Positions 1 to 7,945 of a stretch of DNA of 59,528 nt are shown in pieces. Source of the stretch: Rhodanobacteraceae bacterium (GTDB lineage Bacteria > Acidobacteriota > Terriglobia > Terriglobales > Acidobacteriaceae). The notes below the pieces were generated by a model. The model did no database searches. It was not told the origin of the DNA and saw nothing but the letters and a program-made list of their open reading frames with translations. The DNA is taken from positions 1 through 59,528 of the forward strand of contig JANXWZ010000210.1 of NCBI GenBank assembly GCA_025350865.1. Reading direction: 5' to 3'. The translations under genes were made by a program, and so were the position numbers. Positions within the stretch are counted from its first letter, which is position 1, and every line of letters starts with the position of its first letter.

Positions 1-1
1 G

Positions 2-634
2 ACGCTGTTCCACGAGTTCGGCCACGCGCTACATGGGATGTTCTCCGAAGCGCAATACCCGTTGCTGGCCGGCACCAGCGTGCCGCGTGACTTCGTGGAA
101 TTTCCATCGCAATTCAATGAGCGCTGGGCGGTCGATCCTAAGGTGTTTGCGAATTACGCAAAGCATTGCGAGACCGGGGAATCGATGCCCGCGGAGCTGG
201 CCGCAAAGCTGAAGGCCGCTGCCAAATTCAACGAGGGATACAGCAAGGCCGAAGTGCTAGCCGCCGCGCAGTTGGACATGCAGTGGCACACGCTGGCGCC
301 GGGCTCGCCGCTGGAGGATTCGGATACCTTTGAAAAAGCGGCGCTGATGAAGAAGGGAATTGCGCTCGAAGCGATCCCGCCACGTTACCGGTCGACCTAC
401 TTTGCGCACATCTGGGGAGGCGGATACAGCGCGGGATACTACGCGTATTTGTGGAGTCAGATGCTCGATGATGCGGCGTTCGAGTGGTTTGAAAACCACG
501 GTGGATTGACGCGTGAAAACGGCGATCGCTTTCGCAGGATGATTCTTTCGCGAGGCAACACCGAAGACCTGCAGACGATGTTCGACCGCTGGCTCGAACC
601 GAGGGAAGAGGCAAAAGGGAAGAGGGAAGAGTAA
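2..634 (+). CDS. dcp: M3 family metallopeptidase (peptidyl-dipeptidase/oligopeptidase A-like), 3' part only
   Basis: This is the C-terminal part of a zinc peptidase that cleaves short peptides, probably in the cytoplasm or periplasm. The frame is open from base 2 and its first residues contain HEFGH, the HEXXH zinc site. The expected downstream acidic ligand is seen in the DFVEFPSQ segment, which is typical of M3 enzymes. About 210 of the usual roughly 700 residues are present; the rest lies left of the window. The first in-frame ATG (base 38) falls just after the active site, so it cannot be the real start. The last six codons, encoding a charged KGKREE tail, overlap a long inverted repeat that also serves as the 3' hairpin. 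Dcp and OpdA cannot be separated from this fragment. Confidence 0.9.
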   Translation, partial: TLFHEFGHALHGMFSEAQYPLLAGTSVPRDFVEFPSQFNERWAVDPKVFANYAKHCETGESMPAELAAKLKAAAKFNEGYSKAEVLAAAQLDMQWHTLAPGSPLEDSDTFEKAALMKKGIALEAIPPRYRSTYFAHIWGGGYSAGYYAYLWSQMLDDAAFEWFENHGGLTRENGDRFRRMILSRGNTEDLQTMFDRWLEPREEAKGKREE

Positions 635-657
635 GCACACTCTTCCCTCTTCCCTTT
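614..657. terminator. Bidirectional terminator-like hairpin between the M3 peptidase and phoU
   Basis: Bases 614-632 and 639-657 are perfect 19-base reverse complements around a 6-base loop. The left arm (purine-rich, AAAGGGAAGAG start) includes the last codons of the M3 peptidase and its stop. The two flanking genes converge here, so the hairpin can end both transcripts. No long T-run follows on the plus side. Confidence 0.7.
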
Positions 658-673
658 ATCCTTTTCCCTGTAC

Positions 674-1378
674 TTACACGATCGGCAGGTGCCGATCTTC
701 GACCGATCCGGCGTCGATCATCGAGAACTTGTGGCGGACGTCGTTGCCGCGAATCCAGAAGATAACGTCTTCGGCGATGTTGGTGGCGTGGTCGGCCGCG
801 CGCTCCAGATTGCGGCTGATGATGATGGCATTCAGCGATTGCTCGGCGACTTCGGGGTGCTGCTTCATCACCTCGACGAGTTCGGCCTGAATCGCCTTGT
901 TCATGTCGTCGATCTCGTCGTCCATGGCGAGTACCGACTCGGCCAGTTTGGAGTCGCCTTCGAGCAGCGCCTGGATGGCACGGCGAATCATGATGCCGAC
1001 CTTGCTGCCCATGGTTTTGATGTCGACGGGCAGCTGGATGCCGGGCAGCGCACCGAGCGCGATGGTGCGGGCGGCGATGTTAGTCGACTGGTCGCCAATG
1101 CGCTCCAGGTCGCCGTTGATCTTGATGACGGAGAGGATGAACCGCAGGTCAATTGCCATCGGCTGTTCCTTGGCGAGCAGGTCGTACGCCATCTCGTCCA
1201 CGTCGGTCTCGGCAGCGTTGATGGCCGCTTCGATCTCCTGCACGTGGTTGGAGAGGCCTATGTCGCGGCTCAGGTAGGCCTCGACTGAAAACTCCAGGGC
1301 CTGTTGCGACAGCGCGGCCATGGCAAGCAGCTTATCTTTGAGCGCTACGAGCTGCTGCTGAAAGTGAATCCGTGGCAT
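674..1378 (-). CDS. phoU: Phosphate signalling protein PhoU
   Basis: PhoU is a cytoplasmic regulator that links the Pst phosphate transporter to the PhoR/PhoB system and represses phosphate uptake when phosphate is plentiful. The 234-residue protein has the two-fold repeat expected of the family: LERIGDQSTNIA at residues 91-102 and LERAADHATNIA at 191-202, each carrying the acidic metal-cluster residues. Length is normal. The ATG is preceded by AGGAGA at 6 bases, which fixes the start. Pst or PhoB genes are not next to it in the window; the gene upstream on the same strand is the unrelated NamZ fusion, 65 bases away. Confidence 0.95.
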   Translation of the reverse strand: MPRIHFQQQLVALKDKLLAMAALSQQALEFSVEAYLSRDIGLSNHVQEIEAAINAAETDVDEMAYDLLAKEQPMAIDLRFILSVIKINGDLERIGDQSTNIAARTIALGALPGIQLPVDIKTMGSKVGIMIRRAIQALLEGDSKLAESVLAMDDEIDDMNKAIQAELVEVMKQHPEVAEQSLNAIIISRNLERAADHATNIAEDVIFWIRGNDVRHKFSMIDAGSVEDRHLPIV

Positions 1379-1443
1379 TCCGTTCTCCTGCTTCCCATTC
1401 TATGTTGAGTGAGGCAGATGAACGCAGTGTTACTCGTCCCACC

Positions 1444-4400
1444 TCAGCGGTAGATTAATTCGCCAGCCCGGATGCGCCTGAAATCTGCCAGCCCTGCCGC
1501 CCATCCGGCTGCGATCTCTTTGGGGTCCTTGCCGGCTTTGATGGCGGCGAGCGTCCCCGCGTTGATGAGAATGGTCCGGGCCTTCTCCAGCTGAAACTCG
1601 GGGTAGAGGTGGTGCAGTGCCGAGAGCAGTTCCACGCCCATCTCCGGCGTATCGAGTGCTGTGCGGTCGGTCACGGTGATGTGGATCGCGGGAATCGTTT
1701 GGCCGTGGAATGGATACTTGTTGCCGTCTTCGGCGATGGCGAGCGTGGTCGCGCTGAACTGGACGCCGGACAGTTTGCGGGCGTTGAGGTACGCGGCGAG
1801 TTCGTCGGCCTTGACGAACGGCGCGCCGAAGTTCTCATACGGAGCAGGGGAGCCGCGCCCGACGCTCATATTCGTCGTCTCCATCAGCGCGACGCCGGGG
1901 TAGACGATGTTGGTTGCGGGGGTCTTCATGTTGGGGCTGGGCGGAACCCAGGGGAGACCGGTTTCTTCGAAGAACTCGGCGCGCGTCCAGTGCTCCATCG
2001 GCACGACCGTCAACCTTGCGTGGAGCCCCGGCCTGGTTGCGGGTGTGAGGTTATTTTCGCCCTTCGGCCCGATCTGGACCGCCTCGCCGTCGAGCAGTTC
2101 CGGCTTCAACTGGACCTGCGTCCCGTAGTCGTTGAAGAACTTTGCCAGTTCGCCGAAGGTCATACCGTGGCGGACGGGCAGGGACATGAAGTTGATATAC
2201 GACTCGGAGCCGATGTCGGAGAGGGGCCCTTGTACGGCCAGCCCGCCGACCGGGTTAGGGCGGTCTAGGACGATGACTTCGACGTGGGCGCGGGCGCAGT
2301 CTTCGAGGAAGTAGCCCATGACGGTCTCGTACGTCCAAAAGCGGACTCCGGCATCCTGCAGGTCGATGACGACGGCGTCGACCTTCTTCAGGTCGGCCTG
2401 CTTCGGGTGTTTGTCGCTGGCCTTCGGCCCATAGAGCGAAATCACCGGCACCTTAGTTGCCGCGTCCTGCTCGGCGCTGAGGTGTTCGGTGTCCTGCTTC
2501 GCAAACAACCCGTGCTCGGGGGTGAAGATGGTAGTGAGTTCAAGCGAGGGATCGGCATGGGCGAGGACGTCGATGGTGCGCTGTGACTTTGCATCGATCC
2601 CCGACTGATTCGTCAGTACCGCAAACTTCAGTTTGCCGCCGTGCTTTTCCGCAGCTGTCTTCAAAGCCGCAAAGTGCGTCGCCTCTAAAACGTCGATGCC
2701 GCTCTGCGTAACGCTGGTCTGTCCTGCTCCTGCTGTAGAGCGAGGCACAATCCCTGACTCCATCAGTTCAGCTTCAACCAGGCTGACGGAACAGAGTTGA
2801 GTCCTGCAGTCAATTTCATTGGTCCCATCATTCGGCCCGCCTGCAGCTCTCTCCGTGACCTCCGTAGCCTTTCCTCCGAGTCTTCTGTGTTCCGCGTTTT
2901 GTTTCTCGTCCATCGCGGCAATAGCCTTAGCCGCCGCCGTAGCCACCTGTCCCCGCAGCGCCGAGATCGGCGCCCCACCACGCGGATGAATCGCATTCGC
3001 CAGCAGTACAACGTAGCTGTCCGAAACCGGATCGATCCACACCGAAGTCCCCGTAAACCCCGTATGTCCAAAGCTCCCCGGATGCTCTTTGGTCGAGATC
3101 GGGAACACCTCCCCGCGCGGACGCGAGAATCCAGAGTTCAGATCCCACCCCAGACCACGCGAAGCCACGCCGGTCGTCGCCTTTCCATCCGGCGTAAAGA
3201 TCGTAGCCGTGTGGACAGCGGTAGCCGGCTCATTCGGCATCGTAGCCATGCGCAGCGTAGCCTGCGACACCGGAAACGGCCCGGTATTTCGCAGCAGTTT
3301 ATCGAGCAAAGCCTGCGCAAACTTCGACATATCCGCCGCCGTCGAGAACACGCCCGCATGACCCGCTACGCCGCCCATGCGGCGCGTGGTTGGGTCGTGG
3401 ACCGTGCCGCGGAGAATATGGTCGAAGTCGGGGTTAGTCGCAGCGGTCCCTTGGTCGTCATGAGCGGTGGGTGCTGTTAGCTGAGTGTCAAGATTTGGGC
3501 TCCATTGAGAGAAACCGCATCCTCGTGAAAGAGCCTGCTCTTGAATCTGACCGGGATTTAGTCTTCGTTCGCTTGGAGGCGCACCGGATGGTGTTGATTC
3601 TATGACGGCTCCTACTGATCTCCATGATCCACAAGCTCTCTCGAAGCTGTGATAACGGGTAGAGTACATCCCGAGAGGATAGAAAACGTAGGCTGACGCA
3701 TAAAATTCGAGGTGTTGGCCGGATTGCTTTTCGACTAGATTCCCCAGCGTAATGAAGTTGATATCCGAATACTTAAACGTAACCCCCGGCGGCCCATAAG
3801 GCACCGAAGCCACAGCCCGTCGAATCCCTTCTGCCTTATCCGGAGCCTTCAACCCCCAGTCATCCTTCAAATCCACATCTTCCGCCAGACCCGAGTAGTG
3901 CGTCATCAACTGCCGAACCGTGATCTTGTCTTTGCCGTTCTGACCGAACTCCGGCAGATACTTCACCACCGGCGCATCAAGATCGATCTTCTTTTGATCG
4001 ACCAACTCCAGGATCGATGTGGTCGTCGCGAGTAGCTTCGTCAGCGAGGCCATGTCGAAGATCGTGTCCTCGGTCATCGGCTCAACCGTCGGCTCCAGAG
4101 ATCGATTCCCATACGCCTTCTTGAACACCACCTTGCCCTTGTGTCCCAAAACAACCACCGCACCCGGCAGCTTCTTTTCGGCAATCGCCGCAGTAATCCC
4201 CGCCGACACTCCATCAAATTCCGGGTGCCCCATCTCAATGACAGTCTTTCCGTCATTGAGGTGGGCATCGCCGGAGGCGACTTTCCCAGAGACCTGTGCC
4301 CCCGCCGAACATCCGACGCCAACCAGCACCAGCACCGCCACAACCTTCGGCCTCGGTAAGGCCCAGGAACAGACCAAACCCACCACGAACGTCACCGCCG

Positions 4401-5838
4401 CCCCGATCAGCACAAACCACGTAAATGCCACCTGCGGCACCGTTACACCCGCAGCATGTACCGGAAACGTCCCCTTCCAGAGCCAGACATTCAGCACAAA
4501 TCCACAGACCATTCCCACAATTGCTCCCCACTGCGTCGCGTACTTCGTCAGCGTCCCCAGCAGAAACACGCCCAGCAAACACCCATACGCCACCGATGCA
4601 ATCGACAATCCAGTCTCCACGACGTGCCCCTTTCCGCCTGCCTGAATCGAGTACACCGCAATTGCAAACAGCACGATTGCCCAGAAAATTGTCGACCCGC
4701 GCGACACCAGCGTCCGTTCACTGTCGCCGGCGGATGGTCGAAAGGGCATGTAGAAGTCCACCACGGTCGTCGATGAAAGCGAGTTCAGCGCAGCCGACAG
4801 ATTGGACATCGCTGCTGCCAGAATAGCCGCGATCAGCAGCCCTGCGACGCCATGCGGCATCTGTTGGACGATGAACGTAGGGAAGATGCGATCTGAACTT
4901 GCGAAGGTCTGCGGATGCAATCCGTAAAAGACGAACAGGCCAACGCCGATGAGCAGAAACAGCGTGAATTGCAGGAAGATCACTCCGCCCGAGGACAGCA
5001 GCGCCAGCCGCGACTCACGCAGGTTCCGCGCGGCGAGCATACGCTGGACCATGAGCTGATCCGTGCCGTGGCTGGCCATGGTGAGGAAGGTTCCACCCAG
5101 AATCCCGGCCCAGAAGGTGTAGCTCTGGGTGAGGTTGAAGGCGAAGTTGAATAGGTGGAACTTGCCCAGGGGAGCGGCGACCGCGTGGATGTATCCCCAG
5201 CCGCCGGGGACATGTGCACCGAGCGTGTACAGCGCGACCAGTGTTCCGGCGACATAGAGCGCCATCTGCACGACGTCCGTCCATATGACCGCCGCCATCC
5301 CGCCCTCGAAGGTGTAGAGCAGCGTCAGTGCCGAAATGATGCCAATCGACAGGGTGTCCCCTGTACCGATGGCGATGGACACCACGATGGAAATCGCAAA
5401 TACGCGGACACCTTCGGCGGCGGCTCGTGTGAGCAGGAACAACCCGGCCGTGACCTTGTAGAGCACCTTGCCGAAGCGCCGGTCGATCAGCTGGTAAGCG
5501 GTCAGCATCTCGCCGCGAAAGTACTTTGGCAGGAACAGAAACGCGACGACGATGCGCCCTACCATGTAGCCGACCACGACCTGGAGGAAGCCGAGATTGC
5601 CGGCGAAGGCTACGCCGGGTATCGAGACGATGGTTAGCGTGCTGGTTTCGGCTGAGACGATGGACAGCGCGATTGCCCACCAGGGGATGGTGTTGTCGGC
5701 GAGAAAGTAGCTCTTCAGCGAGCTGCCCTGCTTACCGCGTTTCGCGAATCGGAGCCCAAAAATCGTGATTGCAACCAGGTAAACCGCCACCAGCGTCAGG
5801 TCGATCGGGGATAGTCTATGCGCCAGTGTCTCGACCAA
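1444..5838 (-). CDS. Three-module fusion: SSS-family Na+/solute symporter, serine beta-lactamase-like hydrolase, NamZ-type exo-N-acetylmuramidase (DUF1343)
   Basis: One open frame of 1464 codons carries three modules. Residues about 7-500 are a sodium/solute symporter with many hydrophobic helices. A hydrophobic stretch ending in a lipobox-like VGVGC (near 510) follows. Residues about 535-975 are a class C beta-lactamase/esterase-like domain with SLTK (Ser598, Lys601), YSD (690-692) and HTG (925-927). Residues about 1045-1464 match NamZ/DUF1343, with FTPEHG near 1108. NamZ enzymes release MurNAc from non-reducing ends of peptidoglycan fragments. I chose the TTG at 5838 because AAGGAG lies 5 bases upstream; the longer frame to 5961 would run into the divergent kinase gene. 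Neighbouring amino-sugar genes suggest uptake of released amino sugars. Serine hydrolase-NamZ pairs are known; the symporter fusion is unusual. Both linkers contain repeats (2847-2897, 4221-4265), so a readthrough fusion of former neighbours is possible. Confidence 0.85.
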   Translation of the reverse strand: MVETLAHRLSPIDLTLVAVYLVAITIFGLRFAKRGKQGSSLKSYFLADNTIPWWAIALSIVSAETSTLTIVSIPGVAFAGNLGFLQVVVGYMVGRIVVAFLFLPKYFRGEMLTAYQLIDRRFGKVLYKVTAGLFLLTRAAAEGVRVFAISIVVSIAIGTGDTLSIGIISALTLLYTFEGGMAAVIWTDVVQMALYVAGTLVALYTLGAHVPGGWGYIHAVAAPLGKFHLFNFAFNLTQSYTFWAGILGGTFLTMASHGTDQLMVQRMLAARNLRESRLALLSSGGVIFLQFTLFLLIGVGLFVFYGLHPQTFASSDRIFPTFIVQQMPHGVAGLLIAAILAAAMSNLSAALNSLSSTTVVDFYMPFRPSAGDSERTLVSRGSTIFWAIVLFAIAVYSIQAGGKGHVVETGLSIASVAYGCLLGVFLLGTLTKYATQWGAIVGMVCGFVLNVWLWKGTFPVHAAGVTVPQVAFTWFVLIGAAVTFVVGLVCSWALPRPKVVAVLVLVGVGCSAGAQVSGKVASGDAHLNDGKTVIEMGHPEFDGVSAGITAAIAEKKLPGAVVVLGHKGKVVFKKAYGNRSLEPTVEPMTEDTIFDMASLTKLLATTTSILELVDQKKIDLDAPVVKYLPEFGQNGKDKITVRQLMTHYSGLAEDVDLKDDWGLKAPDKAEGIRRAVASVPYGPPGVTFKYSDINFITLGNLVEKQSGQHLEFYASAYVFYPLGMYSTRYHSFERACGSWRSVGAVIESTPSGAPPSERRLNPGQIQEQALSRGCGFSQWSPNLDTQLTAPTAHDDQGTAATNPDFDHILRGTVHDPTTRRMGGVAGHAGVFSTAADMSKFAQALLDKLLRNTGPFPVSQATLRMATMPNEPATAVHTATIFTPDGKATTGVASRGLGWDLNSGFSRPRGEVFPISTKEHPGSFGHTGFTGTSVWIDPVSDSYVVLLANAIHPRGGAPISALRGQVATAAAKAIAAMDEKQNAEHRRLGGKATEVTERAAGGPNDGTNEIDCRTQLCSVSLVEAELMESGIVPRSTAGAGQTSVTQSGIDVLEATHFAALKTAAEKHGGKLKFAVLTNQSGIDAKSQRTIDVLAHADPSLELTTIFTPEHGLFAKQDTEHLSAEQDAATKVPVISLYGPKASDKHPKQADLKKVDAVVIDLQDAGVRFWTYETVMGYFLEDCARAHVEVIVLDRPNPVGGLAVQGPLSDIGSESYINFMSLPVRHGMTFGELAKFFNDYGTQVQLKPELLDGEAVQIGPKGENNLTPATRPGLHARLTVVPMEHWTRAEFFEETGLPWVPPSPNMKTPATNIVYPGVALMETTNMSVGRGSPAPYENFGAPFVKADELAAYLNARKLSGVQFSATTLAIAEDGNKYPFHGQTIPAIHITVTDRTALDTPEMGVELLSALHHLYPEFQLEKARTILINAGTLAAIKAGKDPKEIAAGWAAGLADFRRIRAGELIYR
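2847..2897. repeat. Degenerate 12-base-period CTCCGTG/CCTCCG-type repeat inside the fusion gene
   Basis: The plus strand shows about four degenerate 12-base units (CTCCGTGACCTCCG start, ending in TTCTGTGTTCCGCG). I recall this kind of ACGGAGG/CACGGAG repeat as dispersed in non-coding DNA of several environmental phyla. Here it is read in frame and encodes the linker between the serine-hydrolase and NamZ modules (residues around 980-1000). Confidence 0.6.
4221..4265. repeat. Dispersed hairpin repeat, copy A (inside the fusion gene)
   Basis: The sequence starts CCGGGTGCCCCATC and forms a 14-base-pair stem between 4229-4242 and 4252-4265 with one G-T wobble and a 9-base loop. Its first 17 bases match copy C at 43119 exactly. 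It lies in frame at the junction of the symporter and serine-hydrolase modules. Related copies are at 31464, 43119 and 44772. Confidence 0.75.
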
Positions 5839-5894
5839 GTAGTCTCCTTCGGTGTGTGAACGTATGATAACGGGGTTGTGCTCGTGAGGGTGAG

Positions 5895-6794
5895 ATGGCG
5901 TATTTTGTAGGGCTCGATTCCGGCGGAACCAAGACCGAGTGCTGGCTTGGCGATGAAACACGTGTGCTGGGCAAGGCGATTGGCCAGACGGTAAAGCTTA
6001 CGCGGGTGAGCCAGGAGGTTGCCACAGCTCGGATGCGGGATCTGCTGACCGAGGTGAGCGTAGCGTCGGGCGTCCCGCTCTCGTCGATCACGCGGACCTG
6101 CGTTGGCATTGCGGGATACAGCATCTCCGAGGTTCGGGAATGGGCGCAGCGGGTGGTGAGTGAGATGGTTGCGGGCGAGGTGGTGGTGTGCGGGGACGAC
6201 GAAATCGCGCTGGACTCTGCGTTTCGTGGCGGACCGGGAATTCTGGTGATCGGCGGTACGGGGTCTGCGGTGCTGGGTCGCTCTAGGAATGGCGAGGGGT
6301 TCAAGGCTGGGGGTTGGGGGCCGGGGATTGGCGATGAAGGGTCCGGCTACTGGATTGGCAGGGAAGCGGTTCGGCTTGCGTTCGGCGCACTCGACACCAA
6401 CCAGAACACAGTGCTGCTGGAAGCGATTCGCGGGGCATGGGGCGTGAAGGATGTCAGCGAGGTGGTCGCGTTCGCCAATGCGCGGCCCGGCCCGCACCTG
6501 TCCGCGCTGACGCCGGTGGTGATGCGATGCGCCGAAGGTGGGGATGCGGTGGCGCGGGGAGTTCTGGAGGATGCCGGAGCCGAACTGGCGAGGCAGGTGG
6601 CGGTCGTCTGGAGCAAGATGTCCGCGCACGGAGAGACCGTAGGACGGGTTGCCTATACAGGGAGCGTAGTGGAAAAGATTGCCCCGGTTCGCGAGGCGAT
6701 GCGCCGCCGGATCGAGCAAGACTGTCCCGGGTTGTCGGTCGTCGACGGTGCGATCAACGCCATGGACGGAGCGATGTGGCGCGCACGCGGTTAG
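5895..6794 (+). CDS. BadF/BadG-type ATPase, N-acetylglucosamine (or N-acetylmuramic acid) kinase
   Basis: This 299-residue protein belongs to the BadF/NagK branch of the ASKHA sugar kinases. It would phosphorylate GlcNAc, or GlcNAc and MurNAc as in MurK-type enzymes, at the 6-hydroxyl using ATP. The phosphate-1 loop GLDSGGTKTE is at residues 6-15 and an adenosine-loop-like VIGGTGSAVLG lies around residues 117-127. The ATG follows GAGGGTGAG. It is divergent from the symporter-NamZ fusion with 56 bases between, and its TAG stop interlocks with the stop of the convergent nagA. That setting supports an amino-sugar substrate; which sugar cannot be told from sequence alone. Confidence 0.85.
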   Translation: MAYFVGLDSGGTKTECWLGDETRVLGKAIGQTVKLTRVSQEVATARMRDLLTEVSVASGVPLSSITRTCVGIAGYSISEVREWAQRVVSEMVAGEVVVCGDDEIALDSAFRGGPGILVIGGTGSAVLGRSRNGEGFKAGGWGPGIGDEGSGYWIGREAVRLAFGALDTNQNTVLLEAIRGAWGVKDVSEVVAFANARPGPHLSALTPVVMRCAEGGDAVARGVLEDAGAELARQVAVVWSKMSAHGETVGRVAYTGSVVEKIAPVREAMRRRIEQDCPGLSVVDGAINAMDGAMWRARG

Positions 6795-7924
6795 TTGATC
6801 CGGCGTCCCCGCAGGTAGGTTACGAGTAGCCGACCATCGGCTGAGTACTGGTTGAAGTTCGCCGGCTGCCCTACGCGGATGCTTGCAATCGAATCCTGAA
6901 GCCCGAGCATGGTCGCCGGTTGCGAGGACGCGGCTCGCACAGCCGTCTCCAACCCACAGCCGGTGAAGGTCTGTAGATTCGCGACCGCACGATCCATCGT
7001 CAGCACAGACCCGGCAAGCGTTCCCGGCGCGTGGACAACAGTTGCCTTGCCACCGGCTACGGTGATGGGAACGCCTGCGAGAGTGTACGGCCCGTCCGGC
7101 ATTCCGGTGGCTGAGATTCCATCCGTCATCAGGATCGCCCGCTCGCCTTTGAGGCGCAGCCACAGCCGAACCATCGTCGGAGCGACATGAATTCCATCGC
7201 AGATCAGCTCGGCGTACAGAGCCTCGTCGTCAAGCACGACTCCCGCGATTCCGGGTTCGCGATGATCGATTGTTCGCATCGCGTTGAAGGTATGGGTCGC
7301 CGAGACCGCGCCTGCCTTGATGCCCGCCGTTGCCTCCGCCGCAGTGGCGTTGGAATGGCCCAGGCTGGCCTTCACGCCAGTGGCCGTCGCATGTGCAATC
7401 ATGTCGAGCGCGCCAGACAGTTCGGGTGCGACTGTTACCAGCCGGATGTGTCCGCAGGCTGCTTGTTGGAAACGCTCGAACAGGGCTACTGACGGCTGCT
7501 GTAGCAACTCCGGCAGATGGACTCCACGTTTGGCGTGCGAAAGGAATGGCCCTTCGAGGTGGATGCCGAGCGGGGTTGCCTCATCGTCCGGCGTCGGGCT
7601 CTCAATCGCGTTCGCGAGGGAATCCAGTGTCCGCAGCGTAGTGTCGATGCTCGCCGTGACCGTGGTCGGAAGGTAATGTCCGGTGCCTCGTCGTGCCAGG
7701 AAACGTTGAATGGCGCTCAGGCCGGTCGGCGAGCAATCCATGACGTCGTGGCCTGCCGCTCCGTGGATATGGATATCGAGAAACGTAGGCGTCAGAATCG
7801 CTTCGCTCCGAACGCTCGCGTCGCTCGAAATATCGGTGATCAGGCCTGCGGAATCCACCTCGATCACCGCATACTCCACGGTGCCAATAGCGGTAATCAG
7901 ATTTCGCGCGGTGAGGGTCGGCAT
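6791..7924 (-). CDS. nagA: N-acetylglucosamine-6-phosphate deacetylase NagA
   Basis: NagA removes the acetyl group from GlcNAc-6-phosphate, giving glucosamine-6-phosphate in the cytoplasm. The 377-residue protein is an amidohydrolase of normal length. HIHG at residues 52-55 is the metal-binding HxH, a TATGVKASLGHSNA segment carries a central His, and a TDGISATG segment near the C-terminus carries the catalytic Asp. A GGAGG sequence 6 bases before the ATG fixes the start. It follows the hexosaminidase gene on the same strand with 21 bases between, so the two probably form an operon that frees and processes GlcNAc. Its stop overlaps the stop of the convergent kinase. NagB is not in the window. 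Confidence 0.93.
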   Translation of the reverse strand: MPTLTARNLITAIGTVEYAVIEVDSAGLITDISSDASVRSEAILTPTFLDIHIHGAAGHDVMDCSPTGLSAIQRFLARRGTGHYLPTTVTASIDTTLRTLDSLANAIESPTPDDEATPLGIHLEGPFLSHAKRGVHLPELLQQPSVALFERFQQAACGHIRLVTVAPELSGALDMIAHATATGVKASLGHSNATAAEATAGIKAGAVSATHTFNAMRTIDHREPGIAGVVLDDEALYAELICDGIHVAPTMVRLWLRLKGERAILMTDGISATGMPDGPYTLAGVPITVAGGKATVVHAPGTLAGSVLTMDRAVANLQTFTGCGLETAVRAASSQPATMLGLQDSIASIRVGQPANFNQYSADGRLLVTYLRGRRIN

Positions 7925-7945
7925 GCGAAGCCTCCAATAAGCGTC

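Noticed and set aside
5839..5961. Longer N-terminus of the symporter fusion
   Set aside because: It overlaps the divergent kinase start, lacks family sequence, and the AAGGAG-TTG start at 5838 explains the gene better.
5796..7163. 455-codon minus-strand frame across the kinase gene
   Set aside because: Its codons are antisense to the kinase and out of frame with nagA; the sequence is Arg/His-rich and without motifs.
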